NCBI RefSeq assembly: GCF_002777975.1
Contig: NZ_NGVS01000013.1
Span: 62,001-126,000, forward strand
Direction of reading: 5' to 3'
DNA length: 64,000 nt
DNA from: Shewanella carassii
Lineage (GTDB): Bacteria; Pseudomonadota; Gammaproteobacteria; Enterobacterales; Shewanellaceae
Shown: piece by piece, positions 62,990 through 64,000 of the stretch
How the letters are laid out: every line of letters begins with the position of its first letter
Position numbering within the stretch: the first letter of the stretch is position 1
The notes under the pieces: model-generated
What the model saw: only the letters and a program-made list of their open reading frames with translations
Databases searched by the model: none
Told to the model about the DNA's origin: nothing
Position numbers and translations under genes: made by a program

Positions 62990-63961
62990 ATGCAAATGAC
63001 ATGGAAAAAAGGTGTCGGTGCTGCGGCCATAGTGTTCGTTATCGCATACGGCATCAGTGTGTGGTGGAGTATTGAACCCGAAGTACTGCCCCCCCAGGTG
63101 ATGACATCGGAAAAGGGCGAGAAAATCACAGGTTATGCCACTACCAGTGCGCTGATCAATACCATGGAGACCTTGCTGGATAAGCAAGGAGGCTGGTTGT
63201 CCAACGACATGATGCCGCCTTCTGTGATGATGGACAACATGCCGGCGTTTGAATTTGGCGCCTTGGAACAGGTGCGGGATCTCGCTTTGATCATGCGCAA
63301 AGAGTTCAGCCGCTCCCAGTCGCAGTCCACCGCCGACAAAGATCTGCTGGAAGCGCACTCCAAGCTGAATATTGAGCATACCAGTTGGCTGGTGCCCAGT
63401 GCCGAGAGCGAGTATCGCGATGCTATCAAACTATTGAAGGTTTACCGGGCGCGGATGATGGATCCCAATAACCCGGATGCCCAGTTTTATGCCCGTGCCG
63501 ATAACCTCAATGAGTGGTTGAAAGAGGTGCAGAAGCGTTTGGGCAGCATGTCGCAACGTCTGGCCGCCAGTGTGGGTCAGGAGAGGCTGAATACCGATCT
63601 GGCCGGCGACAGTGCCGCCCGTCAGTCGACCCCCAACCTGGCGAGTCAGCAGATTAAGACCAGCTGGTGGCAAATAGACGATGTCTTCTATGAATCCAGA
63701 GGCTCTGCCTGGGCTTTGCTGAATTTCATGAAGGCAGTAGAAGTCGATTTTGCTGACGTACTGAAGAAAAAGAATGCCGAAGTGAGTCTCAAACAGATCA
63801 TCCGTGAACTGGAAGCGACTCAGCAAACAGTCTGGAGCCCAATGATCCTCAACGGTTCCGGATTCGGTTTGGTGGCCAACCATTCCTTGGTGATGGCCAA
63901 CTATGTGTCCCGCGCCAATGCCGCGGTGATTGATTTAACCAACTTGCTTTCACAGGGTTAA
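62990..63961 (+). CDS. DUF2333 family protein
   Basis: A 323-residue protein anchored by an N-terminal helix (about 7-27; GAAAIVFVIAYGISVWWSI). The periplasmic part is largely helical and matches DUF2333: TTSALINTMETLLDKQGGWL, NDMMPPSVMMDNMPAFEFGA, SWWQIDDVFYESRGSAWALL and a terminal helix. Function unknown, common in marine gammaproteobacteria. AAGGAGAACCCGGG precedes the ATG. Confidence 0.82.
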   Translation: MQMTWKKGVGAAAIVFVIAYGISVWWSIEPEVLPPQVMTSEKGEKITGYATTSALINTMETLLDKQGGWLSNDMMPPSVMMDNMPAFEFGALEQVRDLALIMRKEFSRSQSQSTADKDLLEAHSKLNIEHTSWLVPSAESEYRDAIKLLKVYRARMMDPNNPDAQFYARADNLNEWLKEVQKRLGSMSQRLAASVGQERLNTDLAGDSAARQSTPNLASQQIKTSWWQIDDVFYESRGSAWALLNFMKAVEVDFADVLKKKNAEVSLKQIIRELEATQQTVWSPMILNGSGFGLVANHSLVMANYVSRANAAVIDLTNLLSQG

Positions 63962-63964
63962 TTT

Positions 63965-64000
63965 ATGAAAAAGACTTTATTGGCGACAGCCTTGCTGGCT
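63965..64000 (+). CDS. Start of an exported protein, cut by the window end
   Basis: Twelve codons reading MKKTLLATALLA, a typical signal-peptide start, three bases after the DUF2333 stop codon. Probably co-transcribed with it. Nothing more can be said from this fragment. Confidence 0.55.
   Translation, partial: MKKTLLATALLA

Overview
The window looks like chromosomal DNA of a Shewanella-type gammaproteobacterium (Alteromonadales). The evidence is the closeness of the housekeeping proteins to that group (PurA, Alr, RimK, DnaB, Fhs), the conserved blocks zapE / zapG-degQ-degS / rplM-rpsI, yjeT-like-purA-motX-rnr-rlmB and rpsF-priB-rpsR-rplI-dnaB-alr, and motX of a sodium-driven polar flagellum. 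I see no rRNA, tRNA, insertion sequence, integrase, phage module or CRISPR array.

Layout. 1-7.3 kb: membrane and transport genes (partial membrane protein, SRPBCC protein, SbtA-type bicarbonate permease divergent from a LysR regulator, sodium:alanine-type symporter, DUF1704 protein, a four-helix membrane sensor-like protein). 7.5-12.9 kb: a signalling cassette of CHASE-PAS histidine kinase, single-domain response regulator and REC-GGDEF-EAL protein, followed on the same strand by rimK. 12.9-25.6 kb: TorF-like porin, HU, small envelope proteins, a second c-di-GMP protein (EAL-CBS-GGDEF order), TraB/GumN protein, cheD, cmoM, a double-hotdog hydratase, fhs and an MscS channel. 25.8-29.8 kb: a likely metal (zinc) uptake cluster with a His/Cys-rich small protein, a His-rich outer-membrane barrel, a ZnuA-like binding protein and an ABC-3 permease, but no ATPase gene. 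29.9-50.4 kb: housekeeping core (plsC, rraB, degS, degQ, zapG, zapE, rplM-rpsI, purA, motX, rnr, rlmB, rpsF operon, an S46 peptidase, dnaB, alr). 50.5-58.7 kb: cheX, then the complete tetrathionate respiration locus ttrBCA divergent from ttrSR. 58.8-64 kb: a DUF4124 protein, dusA, a four-gene PspC-containing envelope operon behind a sigma-54-type promoter, an enoyl-CoA hydratase, a PCu(A)C copper chaperone, a DUF2333 protein and the first codons of a secreted protein.

How parts fit together. TtrS/TtrR probably sense tetrathionate and switch on the divergent TtrBCA reductase for anaerobic respiration. DegQ and DegS are the usual periplasmic quality-control protease and sigma-E stress protease. 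RimK modifies ribosomal protein S6, whose gene rpsF is also in the window, and an EAL-containing protein lies directly upstream of rimK. This echoes the Pseudomonas RimA-RimK link between c-di-GMP and ribosome modification.

The observations I find most worth following are the sigma-54/IHF/PspC operon at 60.55-61.7 kb, which includes a 35-residue membrane protein; the ATPase-less zinc-type cluster with a His-rich barrel; the EAL-rimK adjacency; the Lys-Arg Tat signals on both TtrA and TtrB; and a five-unit 15-bp coding repeat downstream of rlmB. All functional calls come from reading the sequence and remembered family features. No database search was run.
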